From Ehretia macrophylla (Eukaryota > Streptophyta > Magnoliopsida > Boraginales > Ehretiaceae), in NCBI GenBank assembly GCA_037974665.1, contig CM075769.1, positions 82,155,190 through 82,219,189 on the forward strand: a stretch of DNA of 64,000 nucleotides, read 5' to 3'. Numbering within the stretch: the stretch's first letter is position 1; every line of letters begins with the position of its first letter. The translations under genes were made by a program, and so were the position numbers. Shown here one piece after another: positions 46,738-57,592 of the stretch. The notes below the pieces were generated by a model. The model had not been told where the DNA came from, made no database searches, and saw only the letters and a list, made by a program, of their open reading frames with translations.

Positions 46738-46742
46738 GCACA
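46738..46742. repeat. Target site duplication, left copy (GCACA)
   Basis: GCACA lies directly before the TGTGAGG start of the element and is repeated directly after its CGTGACA end. Intact spacers read GGGCACAGCGAGC here once. Confidence 0.93.
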
Positions 46743-46759
46743 TGTGAGGTCCGACCCCA

Positions 46760-47185
46760 AATAATGTGTCCTACCTCGATTTGCTCGCCTTAGACCTAAA
46801 ATTAAATGACCGACCTTGGATGACGTGTCCTATCTTGGTTTTCGTGCATACCTCGTCATAGGTGCCTTGACCTAGAATAGTGTGCCCTAATCCCTGACTC
46901 ACGTGCGGTACCTAGAAATACGTGCCCTGACCTCGATGTACGTGTGTTACCTCGTTTCGCATGCCCTAACCTTGAACTGCGTACCTTAACCTAGGTTTAA
47001 GAGTCATACCTCGATTTGCGTGTATTACATTGAATTACGTGCCTTGCATTGGTTTATGTGCATTCACCTAGGATTGCGTGCATTAGTCTTGAAGTCCGTG
47101 TCTTACCTCGTAGTTCGTGTCTACCTCGTGATTCGTGCCCTATATTGATTTTTGTGTGTGTCTCGTAGTGCGTGCCCTAGACTTA
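46760..47185 (+). repeat. Degenerate ~20-bp minisatellite in the LTR
   Basis: About twenty units of 18-21 bp fit a loose pattern CGTGCCTTACCTCGATTTG, visible as repeated CGTGCC, CGTGTC and ACCTCG words. It lies upstream of the TATA box, so in the putative U3 region, where repeated motifs often act as enhancers (inference). Confidence 0.78.
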
Positions 47186-47209
47186 GGAAAGCGTGCCCGC
47201 ACGCTAATC

Positions 47210-47247
47210 AATAAAGAATCCTACACAAAGCACTAGACTATAAAATA
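47210..47247 (+). promoter_or_regulatory. Putative LTR promoter: TATA box with nearby AATAAA
   Basis: CTATAAAATA at 47238-47247 is a good plant TATA box. AATAAA at 47210-47215 just before it could be a poly(A) signal or chance in AT-rich DNA. The transcription start would lie near 47270-47280. Confidence 0.5.
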
Positions 47248-47510
47248 ATCCTACAAACACCACTAACTATTATTATAATCCTAACTCAAATCTCTAAAAA
47301 ATCCACTAACACCTAAATATTATATTTTAAACTCACTACAAGACAAAATCTCACAAACCTCTAAACATATCCTATATTCTATTCTACCTAAAATCCCTAA
47401 ATACCCAACATTCTCTTACACACATGTTAAAACAATTCAAAAGATGACACAAATCTGAATTTTTGCATGCCCAAGGCCAACATATGCATCAACTTTTGCA
47501 AAAGCCTCAT
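47248..47510 (+). other. AT-rich non-coding LTR segment
   Basis: About 260 bp of A/C/T-rich sequence with many CCTA and CTAA words, following the TATA box. No open frame or repeat stands out; probably untranslated leader. Confidence 0.5.
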
Positions 47511-47572
47511 TTTTCTCTCATTTCTCTCACTTTCCTCACATTTTCTCTCTCTCCCTCTCACTCTCTCTCTCC
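47511..47572 (+). repeat. Pyrimidine (CT) tract
   Basis: A near-continuous C/T run with CTCTCT blocks. Such tracts are common in leader regions of plant LTR retrotransposon transcripts. A splice-donor-like GGTGAGT follows at 47717-47723. Confidence 0.75.
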
Positions 47573-48102
47573 ATTTCGGTTTTGGCTGAGTTCTCTCAGC
47601 TCATCTTCATCATCCTATGGTGCATCAAGACAAACCAAAAGCAAAGAAACTCACCCAAGCAAGCTAGGATGCAAGAAACACACATGCAAGCATTTTGAGT
47701 CACCATTTTCGGCCTTGGTGAGTTTTTAAGCTTCCATTTCTTTTCTTCTTATTCTAACCTTATGCATGTGCTAAGAGATGGATCACTAAGCTAGGAAAAA
47801 TAGAGAAAAGCTAGTTGGAATCTGGGCTAAGCAAGAAGAAGAAGAGATTTGAGCTTCAACAAGGTTTTTGAGCATTTTTTGGGTTGATTGCTAAGGTGAA
47901 GGTTAAAACCTTTTGAAAACTCTTCAAAAATTCACATGCATGCTCATAAATGTGTGTATTTTCTTCTGTACTTGAGCTATATGGTCGTTCATAAGCTTAA
48001 ACAACCATGCATCGCAAGATCTTGGCTTGAAAATGATGCTAGGTGAAGTCGAAATTGTTGACAGCTCTCTGACCAGTCTGTTCGAGGTATGTTTAGCTAG
48101 GC

Positions 48103-48451
48103 AAATGATGTTGAAAATGCTATAAAATTGGTAGGTTACTATTTGGACAGTTTTGAACATTTTTCCTAGAAATAGGCCGAAGCTAATTTTGACTCTAAGG
48201 TCCTCAAAATGGCAAATCTTTAAAATGTGACCAAATCTGGAAATCTGGAAAACTGAAGCAGGTTTTGGCAGATGCACTGACCTTGTGGAACAAATCATAT
48301 TTGACTTTGTAAATGATGTCCAAAATGCATGAAATTTGGTGTACTGCTATATTTTTCAGTTCTGGAAAATTTTGTCAGAAATGGACCAAGGCTAAAACTG
48401 ACCCTAAGAACCTCAAAAACGTCAATTTCTGAAAAGTGTGCAAATCTGGAC
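48103..48451 (+). repeat. Two diverged ~140-bp direct repeats in the LTR
   Basis: 48103-48240 and 48311-48451 align end to end: AAATGATGT, then AAAATGC, CAGTT, AGAAAT, CTCAAAA, and finally CAAATCTGGA in both. The offset is about 208 bp. An old internal duplication; no coding potential is seen. Confidence 0.75.
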
Positions 48452-50430
48452 AGTTTTGTGCTATTCCACTGTTTCGGCTATATCTAATGATCCCGAACTC
48501 CAATTGATGCAAGGTTTGTTTATGATTTTAGTTAACTTCTTAAGATTTAATTTGAAATCTTATTCACTAAATTTGGAGATTTTTTGCTTATCCGATTGAT
48601 TGTGAGAAGACAGCCTATTGCAGTAAGGGTTTCACTTAATGTTGTGCTTAGAAAATTGTTGTGACTCCTCTTGTTGAATTAAATGCTTGGGATTATAGCT
48701 ACGGGATGTTGTGTGGACTGTTTTGAATGTTTGAGGATGTTGAATTAAGTGATGCATGGTTTGAGATTGACTTTGAGTTGGGTTGAGGCTCAAATTGCAC
48801 GAATATACATGACATGGAAACCCTAATGACTAGGTAGTTTTGCCAAGTATTGATCAATTGGACATTGTGTGGGAATTACATGCTTAGTGGGCTGCCCGTA
48901 AATGTCTTATAACTTCAAATGTGACTTTGACCATTGCATGTTGACAAATAAGCTTTTCTTGCACCCGAACCCATGATTGATGTCATTGCATGTTGAATAA
49001 TCGTATCACTTGATTACGTGGACTTCAAAATGAGTTATATGGCTTGACTTGCATGTGTTACATGGCTGCCCGTTTAATGTTGATATGACTCTATGTGTTC
49101 TACAAGTGAAATTTCATGTCAAGCATGCCTCGTTCGTTTACTTGGCAATATGTGATCTTGAAATTGCTCGGAGGCAACCTACTTTGGTGACCTCCTAATG
49201 TGAAATGTTAAATGACATAAATGGGCATTGCATACAATGTTGCAACCTTTTTATTGTGGCATGGTAGCATTTCACGAACGCCGGGCGGCATAGGGCTTGC
49301 CGGTGCTCCCGTGACTACCATGGTCCAATTCCCTCTCTCGCTTGGCATTCCACCCTCGGAGAGTTGGGTCGTAGGTTTTGGGGTACATCCGGAGTACACC
49401 CAATTGGGAGCGATAAGTGGATTATTGAAGTCAGCCGCACCAAATGAATCGAAATTGATATTGAGAGCAAATGCTCACCGTATGCTTTTTACTATGTGTA
49501 TAAGTACTCTCGCTTAGTTCCTAGAGAACCTCGGGGAGGAAAGACTGGTATTTATGTTCCCTTACTTTGTATCCGTTACTCGATTTGTTTCTTATAATTG
49601 CGTACCTTATTATTTGTAATACGTGACTTGTTCTCAAAAAGAGTTTTCATAAATTGAACCAGAAAATGAGTTTCAAAACATATTTCTCGTTCCCCCTCGC
49701 TGAGTTCATAAGGACTCACCCTCTTTTTTATCACAAGAGAAGAAGAACAAGTACAGGTACCCGAGGACAACGTGCCTATCGATGATTCCTTGGAGTGATT
49801 GTCTGTCCCTACGTGCTTTTGTGCTTTGCCTGAAAGTGGTTGCTATATGGATGTTGTGTTTGATTGCAAACTATTCATTTTATTGATGTAAATGACCCCG
49901 TTGTAATTTGGGTCTAATTCTGGGATTGTACTACCTATAGCCGGACGAACTTTTATTTGGTGGTTTGCTTTCGTTTTCTTAATTGGTAGTTATCGTAGGC
50001 ATTCAAACCACTAGATGAACAATCAACTAAGTTAATTCTATCTAATTTCACTTAGGTGCTCATTTGCAAACTAAAGGATAATAGGTACTTGCATGATAGG
50101 AAATTGACAAATAAACGGGACATAGTTATCATGTTAGGCTTATTAACCAAACGAGACTTTCAAGATAAACTAGTAGGCAAATCGGTTGGTGACAAATAGG
50201 AGTCCTTAATGGAATTGGATTAATGATTGGAATAATTGAGGTGTTTAGAGAATTAGGTCAAACCAAATAGCCCAATTACAGCCGTTATGCTGTCGGTTTA
50301 CTGAAAATTTTTGGAGTTTAGGCCAAAACGTTAAGTGTTAAATCTTCATGAACGGTTAAGTACGTGAAATGATATGAACGTTTAGATCACACCCTAGTCT
50401 AACCTTCATAGGCCGGGTTAAGGCGTGACA
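48452..50430 (+). other. Remainder of LTR, no recognised gene
   Basis: AT-rich with a GC-richer island at about 49260-49450. A 98-codon open frame on the plus strand (49221-49517) has no recognisable domain and I do not call it a gene. The final 160 bp (from about 50271) match the inverted fragment at 15591-15751. Confidence 0.6.
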
Positions 50431-50435
50431 GCACA
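50431..50435. repeat. Target site duplication, right copy (GCACA)
   Basis: GCACA follows the CGTGACA terminus; the 5S spacer then continues with GCGAGC as in uninterrupted units. Confidence 0.93.
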
Positions 50436-50699
50436 GCGAGCAAACTGGTTGCCCCCATCGTAGAGCTCTCGGAGAGCATTCCAACGGTATGCAGTGCGCT
50501 GCGTAACTCCTTACGGATCAAAAGTTATGGGCACCGGAGCAACGGAGACCTGGTCACAAGCCCTATGCCCTCAGTTTGCGGGCCCAGCCTCCACGTGAAG
50601 CGAAGTTGTCTTGCCCAAGGTGCCATAGGATTTGATAATAGAAATGTGGTAGATAAAGTATCTTGGCAACCCTAACCGGAGGGAAAAAAATTGAAAAGG

Positions 50700-50818
50700 G
50701 GAGTGCAACACGAGGACTTCCCAGGGGGTCACCCATCCTAGTACTACTCTCGCCCAAGCACGCTTAACTTCTGAGTTATGATGGGACCCGGTGCATTAGT
50801 GCTGGTAAGATCGTACCC
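50700..50818 (-). rRNA. 5S ribosomal RNA gene, copy 71
   Basis: Six differences (nt 117, 47 C>A, 41 G>T, 32 A>G, 11 A>T, 5 G>A), none in box A, IE or box C. Type B flank. First gene after the LTR, and one of the better candidates for activity by promoter sequence. Confidence 0.92.
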
Positions 50819-51375
50819 GTCATGTTGATGGCACAATTCCTTTATGTGTTAACGGTTCACAGTCATAGCCTAGAGAGATGGCCCATTCAGAAAGCCCAAT
50901 GGGCTTAACAATAACCCATCCGCTTCAACAACGCAACATCCTCACAAGACGTGATATCGACGCATTGTAGGGCCCTCTAATGTCTCGCGAGTAAGGTTTT
51001 CATCCTTTTTACAGCTCACGACGTACGATCCAGGATGAAGAACCATAGCAAAATTAGAAAAGTGGCACGAAATTGATGAAAATGTTCGATTTTGGGCTCC
51101 AAAAAGGGCACAGCGAGCAAGCTTGCTACCCCCATGGTAGCGCTCTCGAAGATCTTTGCAACGATATGCTGTGCGCCGCGTAACTCCTTACGGATCAAAA
51201 GTTATGGGCACCGGAGCGAAGGAGTCCTGGTCATAAGCTCTACGCCCTCGGTTTGGTGGCCCAGCCTCCACGTGAAGCAAAGTTGTATTGCCCAAGGTGC
51301 CGTGGGATTCGATAATAGAAATATGGTGGATAAAGTATCTTGGCAACCCTAACCGGTGGAAAAAAATTGAAAAGG

Positions 51376-51494
51376 GGGGTGCAACACGAGGACTTCCCAG
51401 GGGGTCACCCATCCAAGTACTACTCTCGCCCAAGCACGCTTAACTTCGGAGTTTTGATGGGATCCGGTGCATTAGTGCTGGTATGATCGCACCC
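51376..51494 (-). rRNA. 5S ribosomal RNA gene, copy 72 (near consensus)
   Basis: Only two differences: nt 80 A>T at the box C edge and 41 G>A. Type B flank variant (ATGATGAGGGCAC, CATAAAAG). Among the best-preserved genes in the window. Confidence 0.95.
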
Positions 51495-52053
51495 GTCATG
51501 ATGAGGGCACAATTCTTTTATGTGTTAACGGTTCACTGTCCCAGCCTAGAGAGATGGCCCATTCAGAAGGCCCAATGGGCTTAACGACAACCCATCCGCT
51601 TCAACAACCCAGCATCCTCGCAAGACGAGATATCGACGCGTTATAGAGCCCTCTAATGTCCCGCGAGTAAGGTTGTCATCCTTTTAACAGCTCACGACGT
51701 ACGATCCGGGACGAGAAAACAGAGCTAAAAAAGAAAAGTGCCCCGAAACTGATGAAAACGTTCAATTTTGGGCTCCAAAAAAGGGCAAAGCGAGCAAGCT
51801 TGCTGCCCCCGTTGTATAGCTCTCAGAGAGCTTTCCAACGGTATGCTGTGCGCCGCGTAACTCTTTACGGATAAAAAGTTATGGGCATCGGAGCGAAGGA
51901 GAACTAGTCACAAGCCCTACACCCTCGGTTTGCTGGCCCAGCCTTCATGTGAAGCGAAGTTGTCTTACCAAGGTGCTGTGGTTTTCGATAATAGAAATGT
52001 AGTGGATAAAGTATCTTGGCAACCCTAACCGGAGGAAAAAAAAATTGAAAAGG

Positions 52054-52172
52054 GGGGTACAACACGAGGACTTCCCAAGGGGTCAACCATCCTAGTACTA
52101 CTCTCGACCAAGCACGCTTAACTTCGGAGTTCTGATGGGATCCGGTGCATTAGTGCTGGTATGATCGTACCT
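52054..52172 (-). rRNA. 5S ribosomal RNA gene, copy 73
   Basis: Six differences: nt 114, 95, 87 G>T (box C), 66 G>T, 5 G>A, 1 G>A. Type B flank variant (TTGTGGGCAC). Confidence 0.91.
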
Positions 52173-52730
52173 GTCATGTTGTGGGCACAATTCCTTTATG
52201 TGTTAACGGTTCACAGTCCCAGCCCAAAGGGATGGCTAATTCAAAAGGCCCAATGGGCTTAACGACCACGCATCCGTTTCAACAACCCAGCATCCTCGCA
52301 AGACGTGATATCGACGCGTTGTAGGGACCTCTAATGTCCCGCGAGTAAGGTTTTCGCCCTTTTAATAGCTCACGACGTACGATTCAAGATGGAAAAACAG
52401 AGGTAAATTAGAAAAGTGGCCCGAAACTGATGAAAACGTTCGACTTTGTTCTCCTAAAAGGGCACAGCGAGCAAGCTTGCTGCAACCGTCGTCTAGCACT
52501 CGGAGAGCTTTCCAATGGTATGCTGTGCACCGCGTAACTCCTTACGGATCAAAAGTTATGGTCACCGGAGTGACGGAGAGCTGGTCACAAGCCCTACGCC
52601 CTCGGTTTGCGTGCCCAACATCCACGTGAAGCGAAGTTTTCTTGCCCAAGGTGTCGTGGGATTCGATAATAGAAATGTTGTGGATAAAGTATCTTGGCAA
52701 CCCTAACCGGTGGAAAAAAAATTAAAAAGG

Positions 52731-52849
52731 AGGGTGCAACACGAGGACTTCCCAGGAGGTCACCCATCCTAGTACTACTCTCACCCAAGCACCCTTAACT
52801 TCAGAGTTCTGATGGGATCTGGTGCATTAGTGCTGGTATGATCGCACCC
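52731..52849 (-). rRNA. 5S ribosomal RNA gene, copy 74
   Basis: Six differences: nt 119, 93 (box C), 67 (IE), 57 C>G (box A), 47, 30. Type B flank. Confidence 0.91.
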
Positions 52850-53408
52850 GTCATGTTGAGGGCACAATTCCTTTATGTGTTAATGGTTCACAGTCCCAAC
52901 CTAGAGAAATGGCCCATTCAGAAGGCCCAACAGGATTAACAACAACCCATCCGTTTCAACAACGCAGCATCCTCGCAAGACGTGATATCGACGCGTTGTA
53001 GGGCCCTCTAATGTCCCATGAGTAAAGTTGTCTTCCTTTTAACATCTCACGACGTACAATCCAAGACGGAAAAATCGAGATTAATAAAAAAAGTGGCTCG
53101 AAACTAATGAAAACGTTCGATTTTAGGATCCAAAAATGGGCACCGCGAGCAAGTTGGCTGCCTCCATCGTAGAGCTCTCGTAGAGCTTTGCAACGGTATG
53201 CTGTGCGACGTGTAACTCCTTACGGATCAAAAGTTATGGGAACCGGAGCGACGGAGACCTGTTCAAAAGCCCTTCGCCGTGGGTTTGCGGGCCCAGCCTC
53301 CACGTGAAGCGAAGTTGTCTTGCCCAAGGTGCCATGGGATTCGATAATAGAAATATGATGGATAAAGTATCTTGGCAACCCTAACCGGCGGAAAAAATAT
53401 TGAAAAGG

Positions 53409-53527
53409 GGGGTGCAACACGAGGACTTCCCAGGGGGTCACCCATCCTAGTACTACTCTCGCCCAAGCACGCTTAACTACGGAGTCCTGAGGGGATCCGG
53501 TGCATTAGTGCTGGTATGATCGCACCC
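53409..53527 (-). rRNA. 5S ribosomal RNA gene, copy 75 (internal promoter intact)
   Basis: Three differences, clustered at nt 49 A>T, 42 A>G and 37 A>C, outside all boxes. Flank keeps CATAAAG but has TTGAGAGAAC instead of the GC element. Confidence 0.94.
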
Positions 53528-54077
53528 GTCATGTTGAGAGAACAAATCCTTTATGTGTTGACGATTCACAGTCTCAGCCTAGAGATATGGCCCATTCAAA
53601 AGGCCCAATGGGCTTAACAACAACCATCCACTTCAACAACGTAGCATCCTCGCAAGACATGATATCGACGCGTTGTAGGGCCCTCTAACGTCCCACGAGT
53701 TAGGTTGTCATCCTTTTACCAGCACATGATGTACGATCCGGGACGGAAAAACAGAGCTTAATAAGAAAACTAGACTGAAACTGATGAAAATGTTCCTTTT
53801 CGGGCTCCAAAAACGGGAACAACTGGCTGCCCCCGTCGTAGATCTCTCGGAGAGCTTTGTAATGGTAAGCTGTGCGCCTCGTAACTCTTGACCGATCAAA
53901 AGTTATGCGCACCGAATCGACGGAGACCGGGTCACAGGCCCTATGCCCTCGGTTTGCGGGCCCAGCCTCCACGTGAAGCGATGTTGTCTTGCCCAAGGTG
54001 CCATGGGATTCGATAATAAAAATATGGTGGATTAAGTATCCTGGCAACCCTAACCGGAGGAAAAAAAATTGAAAAGG

Positions 54078-54196
54078 GGGGTGCAACACGAGGACTTCCC
54101 AAGGGGTCACCCATCCTAGTACAACTCTCACCCAAGCACGCTTAACTTCGGAGTTCTGATGGGATCCGGTCCATTAGTGCTGGTATGATCGCACCC
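54078..54196 (-). rRNA. 5S ribosomal RNA gene, copy 76
   Basis: Four differences: nt 95, 74 A>T, 67 (IE), 26 C>G. The only clean type A flank in the second segment. Its 3' spacer lacks about 9 bp near 53815. Confidence 0.92.
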
Positions 54197-54755
54197 GTCA
54201 TGTTGGGGGTAGAATTCCTTTTTGTGTTAACAGTTCACAGTCCCAGCTTGGAGAGATGGCCCATTAAAAGGGCCCAATGGGCTTAACAACATCCCTTCCG
54301 CTTCAACAGCGTAGCATCCTCGGAAGACGTGATATCGACGCGTTGTAGGGCCCTCTAATGTCCCGCGAGTAAGGTTGTCATCCTTTTTACAGCTCACGAC
54401 GTACGATCCGGAACGGAAAAACATAGCTTAATAAGAAAAGTGGCCTAAAACTGATGAAAACGTTTGATTTTGGGTTCCAAAAATTGGCACAACAAGCAAG
54501 CTAGTTGCCCCTGTTGTAGATCCCACAGAGAGCTTTGCAACGGTATACTGTGTGCCGCGTAACTCCTTATGGATCAAAAGTTATGGGCACCGCAGCGACA
54601 GAGATCTGGTCATAAGCCCTACGCCCTCGGTTTGCGGGCCCAGCCTCTACGTGAAGCGAAGTTCTTTTGCCCAAGGTGCCGTGGGATTCAATAATAGAAA
54701 TGTGGTGGATTAAGTATCTTGGCAACCCTAACCGGAGGAAAAGAAATTGAAAAAG

Positions 54756-54874
54756 GGGGTGCAACACGAGTACTTCCCAGGGGGTCACCCATCGTAGTAC
54801 CACTCTCGGCCAAACACGCTTAATTTTGGAGTTCTGATGGGATCCGATGCATTAGTGCTGGTATGGTCGCACCC
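54756..54874 (-). rRNA. 5S ribosomal RNA gene, copy 77 (diverged)
   Basis: Nine differences: nt 104 C>A, 81 G>C, 74, 66 G>C, 61 and 51 (box A), 48, 28, 9. Type B flank (TTGAAGGCAC). Confidence 0.87.
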
Positions 54875-55430
54875 ATCATGTTGAAGGCACAATTCCTTTA
54901 TGTGTTAATTTTCACAGTCCCAGCCTGGAGAGATGGACCATTCAGAATGCCCAATGGGCTTAACAACAACCCATCCGCTTCAATAACGCAGCATCCTCGC
55001 AAGACGTGATATCGATGCATTGTAGGGACCTCTAATGTCTCGCCAGATAGGTTGTCGTCCATTTAATAGCTCACGACATACGATCCGGGAAAGAAAAACA
55101 CAGCAAACTAGAAATGTGTCCAGAAACTGATGAAAACGTTCGATTTTGGGCTCCAAAGAGGGCACAGCGAGCAAGCTAGCTGCGCCCGTCGTAGAGCTCT
55201 TGAAGAGCTTTCCAACAGTATGTTGTGCGCCGCGTAACTCTTTTTGGATAAAAAGTTATGGGCACTGGAACGACGGAGACCTGGTCACAAGCCCTACGCC
55301 CTCGGTTTGCGGGCCCAGCCTCCACGCGAAGCGACGTTGTCTTGCCCAAGGTGCAGTGAGATTCAATAATAGAAATGTGGTGGATTAAGTATCTTGGCAA
55401 CCCTAACCAGAGGAAAAAAAATTGAAAATG

Positions 55431-55549
55431 GGGGTGCAACACGACGACTTTCGAGGGGGTCACCCATCCTAGTACTACTCGCGCCCAAGCACGCTTAACT
55501 TCGGGGTTCTGATGGGATCCGGTGCATTAGTGCTGGTATGATCTCACCC
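55431..55549 (-). rRNA. 5S ribosomal RNA gene, copy 78
   Basis: Six differences: nt 105 C>G, 99, 97 G>C (box C), 69 A>C (IE), 45 T>C, 6 C>A. Its 3' spacer matches that of copy 86 (GTGAGATTCAATAATAG, GGATAAAAAGTTATG). Type B flank without the TATA T. Confidence 0.91.
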
Positions 55550-56107
55550 GTCATGTTGAGGGCACAATTCCTTTTTTTGTTAACGGTTCACAGTCCCAGC
55601 CTAGAGAGATGGCTCATTCAGAAGTCCCAATCGGCTTAACGACAACCCATCCGCTTCAACAACCCAGCATCCTCGCAAGACGAGATATCGATTTGTTGTA
55701 GGGCACTCTACTGTCCCGCGAGTAAGGTTGTCGTCCTTTTAACAGCACACGACATACGATCCGTGACGAAAAAAGAGAGCTAAATTAGAAAAGTGGCCCG
55801 AAACTGATGAAAACGTTCGATTTTGGGCACCAAAAATGGGCACAACGAGCAAGCTGGCTGCCCCCATCATAGAGCTCTCGGAACACTTTCCAACAGTATG
55901 CTATGCACCGCGTAACTCCTTACGGATCAAAAGTTATGGGCACCGAAGCTAAGGAGACCTAGTCACAAGCCCTATGCCCTAGGTTTGCTGGCCCAGCCTC
56001 CACGTGAAGCGAAGTTGTCTTGCCCAAGGTGCCGTGGGATTCGATAATAGAAATGTGGTGGATAAAGTATCTTGGCAACCCTAACTGGAGGAAAGAAATT
56101 GAAAAGG

Positions 56108-56226
56108 GGGATACAACACGAGGACTTCTCAGGGGGTCACCCATCCTAGTACTACTCTCGCCCAAGCACGCTTAACTTCGGTGTTCTGATGGGATCCGGT
56201 GCATTAGTGATGGTATGGTCGCACCC
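56108..56226 (-). rRNA. 5S ribosomal RNA gene, copy 79 (internal promoter intact)
   Basis: Six differences (nt 116, 114, 98, 45 T>A, 17, 9), none inside the boxes. Type B flank variant (GGTGAAGGCAC). Its 3' spacer is related to that of copy 85 (CACCGAAGCTAAGGAGACC). Confidence 0.92.
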
Positions 56227-56786
56227 GTCATGGTGAAGGCACAATTCCTTTATGCGTTAACGGTTCACAGTCCCAGCCTAGAGAGATGGCCCATTATGAA
56301 GGCCCAATGGGCTTAACAACAACCCATCCGCTTCAACAACGCACCTTCCCCGCAAGACGTGATATCGACGTGTTGTAGGGCCCTCTAATGTCCCGCGAGT
56401 AAGGTTGTCGACCTTTTAACAGCTCACGACGTACGATCCTGGACGGAAAAAATAGAGCTAAATAAGAAAAATGGCCCGAAACTGATGAAAACTTTCAATT
56501 TTGGGCTCCAAAAAAGGGCACAGCAAGCAAGCTGGCTGCCCACATCGTAGAGCTCTCGGAGAGCTTTCCAACTGTATACTGTGCGCCACGTAACTCCTTA
56601 CGAATCAAAAGTTATGGGCACCGGAGCGAAGGAGACCTGGTCACAAGCCCTACGCCCTCGGTTTGCGGGCCCAGCCTCCACGTGAAGCGAAGTTGTCTTG
56701 CCCAAGGTGCCGTGGGATTCGATAATAGAAATGTGGTGGATAAAGTATCTTGGCAACCCTAACCGGAGGAAAAAAAATTGAAAAGG

Positions 56787-56905
56787 GGGGTACAACACAA
56801 CGACTTCCCAGGGGGTCACCCATCCTAGTACTACTCTCGCCCAAGCACGCTTAACTTCAGAGTTCTGATGGGATCCGGTGCATTAGTGCTGGGATGATCG
56901 CACCC
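56787..56905 (-). rRNA. 5S ribosomal RNA gene, copy 80 (internal promoter intact)
   Basis: Five differences (nt 114, 107, 105 C>G, 47, 13 A>C), all outside the boxes. Flank has CATAAAG, with TTAAGGGCATAATT. The 5' spacer shares TTCTCTCAATATGAGAT with that of copy 90, ten units on. Confidence 0.92.
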
Positions 56906-57464
56906 GCCATGTTAAGGGCATAATTCCTTTATGTGTTAACGGTTCACAGTCCCAGCCTAGAGAAATGGCCCATTCAGAAGGCCCAATGGGCTTAACGACA
57001 ACCCATCCGCTTCAACAACCCATAATTCTCTCAATATGAGATATCGACACGTTGTAGGGCCCTCTAATTTCCCTCAAGTAAGGTTGTCGTCCTTTTAACA
57101 GCTCACGACGTACGATCATGGACGGAAAAATAGAGCTAAGTAAGAAAAGTGGCCCGAAACTGATGAAAACATTCGATTTTGGGCTCCAAAAAAGGGCACA
57201 GCAAGCATGCTGGCTACCCACATCGTAGAGCTCTCGGAGAGCTTTCCAACGGTATACTGTGCGCCACGTAACTCCGTACAAATCAAAAGTTATGGGCACC
57301 GGAGCGAAGAAGACTTGGTCACAAGCCCTACACCCTCGGTTTGTGGGCCCAGCCTCCACGTGAAACGAAGTTGTCTTACCCAAGGTGCAGTGGGATTTGA
57401 TAATAGAAATGTGGTGGATAAACTATCTTGGCAACGCTAATCGGAGAAAAAAAAATTGAAAACG

Positions 57465-57582
57465 GGGGTGCAACACGAGGACTTCCATGGGGTCACCCAT
57501 CCTGGTACTACACTCGCCCAAGCACGCTTAACTTCGGAGTTCTGTTGGGATCCGGTGCATTACTGCTGGTATGATTGCACCT
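57465..57582 (-). rRNA. 5S ribosomal RNA gene, copy 81 (118 nt, upstream promoter deleted)
   Basis: One base is missing in the box C region (CCATGGGGT on the plus strand), and nt 99 and 79-72 region, 38, 20, 7 and 1 also carry changes. Directly above nt 1 the plus strand goes to ATTAACGG, skipping about 30 bp that normally hold -1 to -30. The gene therefore lacks both the TATA-like and GC positions and the C at -1, and is a probable pseudogene. Confidence 0.85.
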
Positions 57583-57592
57583 ATTAACGGTT
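57578..57592 (-). other. Junction of the copy 81 upstream deletion
   Basis: GCACCT is joined to ATTAACGGTTC; other units have about 30 bp (GTCATGTTGAGGGCACAATT and on) between these points. It accounts for the 647-bp spacing to copy 82. Confidence 0.85.

Larger units (their letters stand above)
1..46742 (-). repeat. Tandem 5S rDNA array, first segment (copies 1-70)
   Basis: Seventy head-to-tail units, each a 119-nt 5S gene plus a spacer of about 558 bp. The period is normally 675-679 bp. Exceptions, measured between successive gene 3' ends: 626 (copy 8 to 9), 528 (14 to 15), 784 (24 to 25), 377 (46 to 47), 690 (54 to 55), 656 (62 to 63), 740 (64 to 65), 646 (65 to 66) and 669 (66 to 67). Every gene is on the minus strand, so this is an unlinked 5S locus with no 35S rDNA in view. 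Most units carry a BamHI site (GGATCC, nt 30-35 region) inside the gene; type A flanks add an EcoRI site (GAATTC) at -21 to -16. Confidence 0.97.
46743..50430 (+). mobile_element. Solo LTR of a large-LTR retrotransposon (inferred), inserted in a 5S spacer
   Basis: 3688 bp starting TGTGAGGTCC and ending GGCGTGACA, with TG...CA ends and a perfect 5-bp target duplication, the signature of retroviral-type integration. The first few hundred bases do not recur at the other end, and I see no gag, protease, RT, RNase H or integrase. A single LTR left by LTR-LTR recombination is therefore the simplest reading; a non-coding LARD-like element is the alternative. LTRs this long are known for Tat/Ogre-type Ty3 elements, but the family is not established here. 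Insertion splits a normal unit: removing the element and one GCACA restores a 678-bp spacing. Plus orientation is inferred from the TATA box and pyrimidine leader. Confidence 0.82.

Noticed and set aside
47924-48298. 124-codon minus-strand open frame in the LTR
   Set aside because: It crosses one of two diverged direct repeats and has low-complexity AT-rich composition; no family recognised.
49221-49517. 98-codon open frame in the LTR as a possible gene
   Set aside because: No domain, no homologue I recognise, in an LTR where coding is not expected; an equally long antisense frame overlaps it.
46743-50430. Helitron or DNA transposon
   Set aside because: The 5-bp target duplication with TG...CA ends fits an LTR; there is no TC...CTRR structure and no long terminal inverted repeats.
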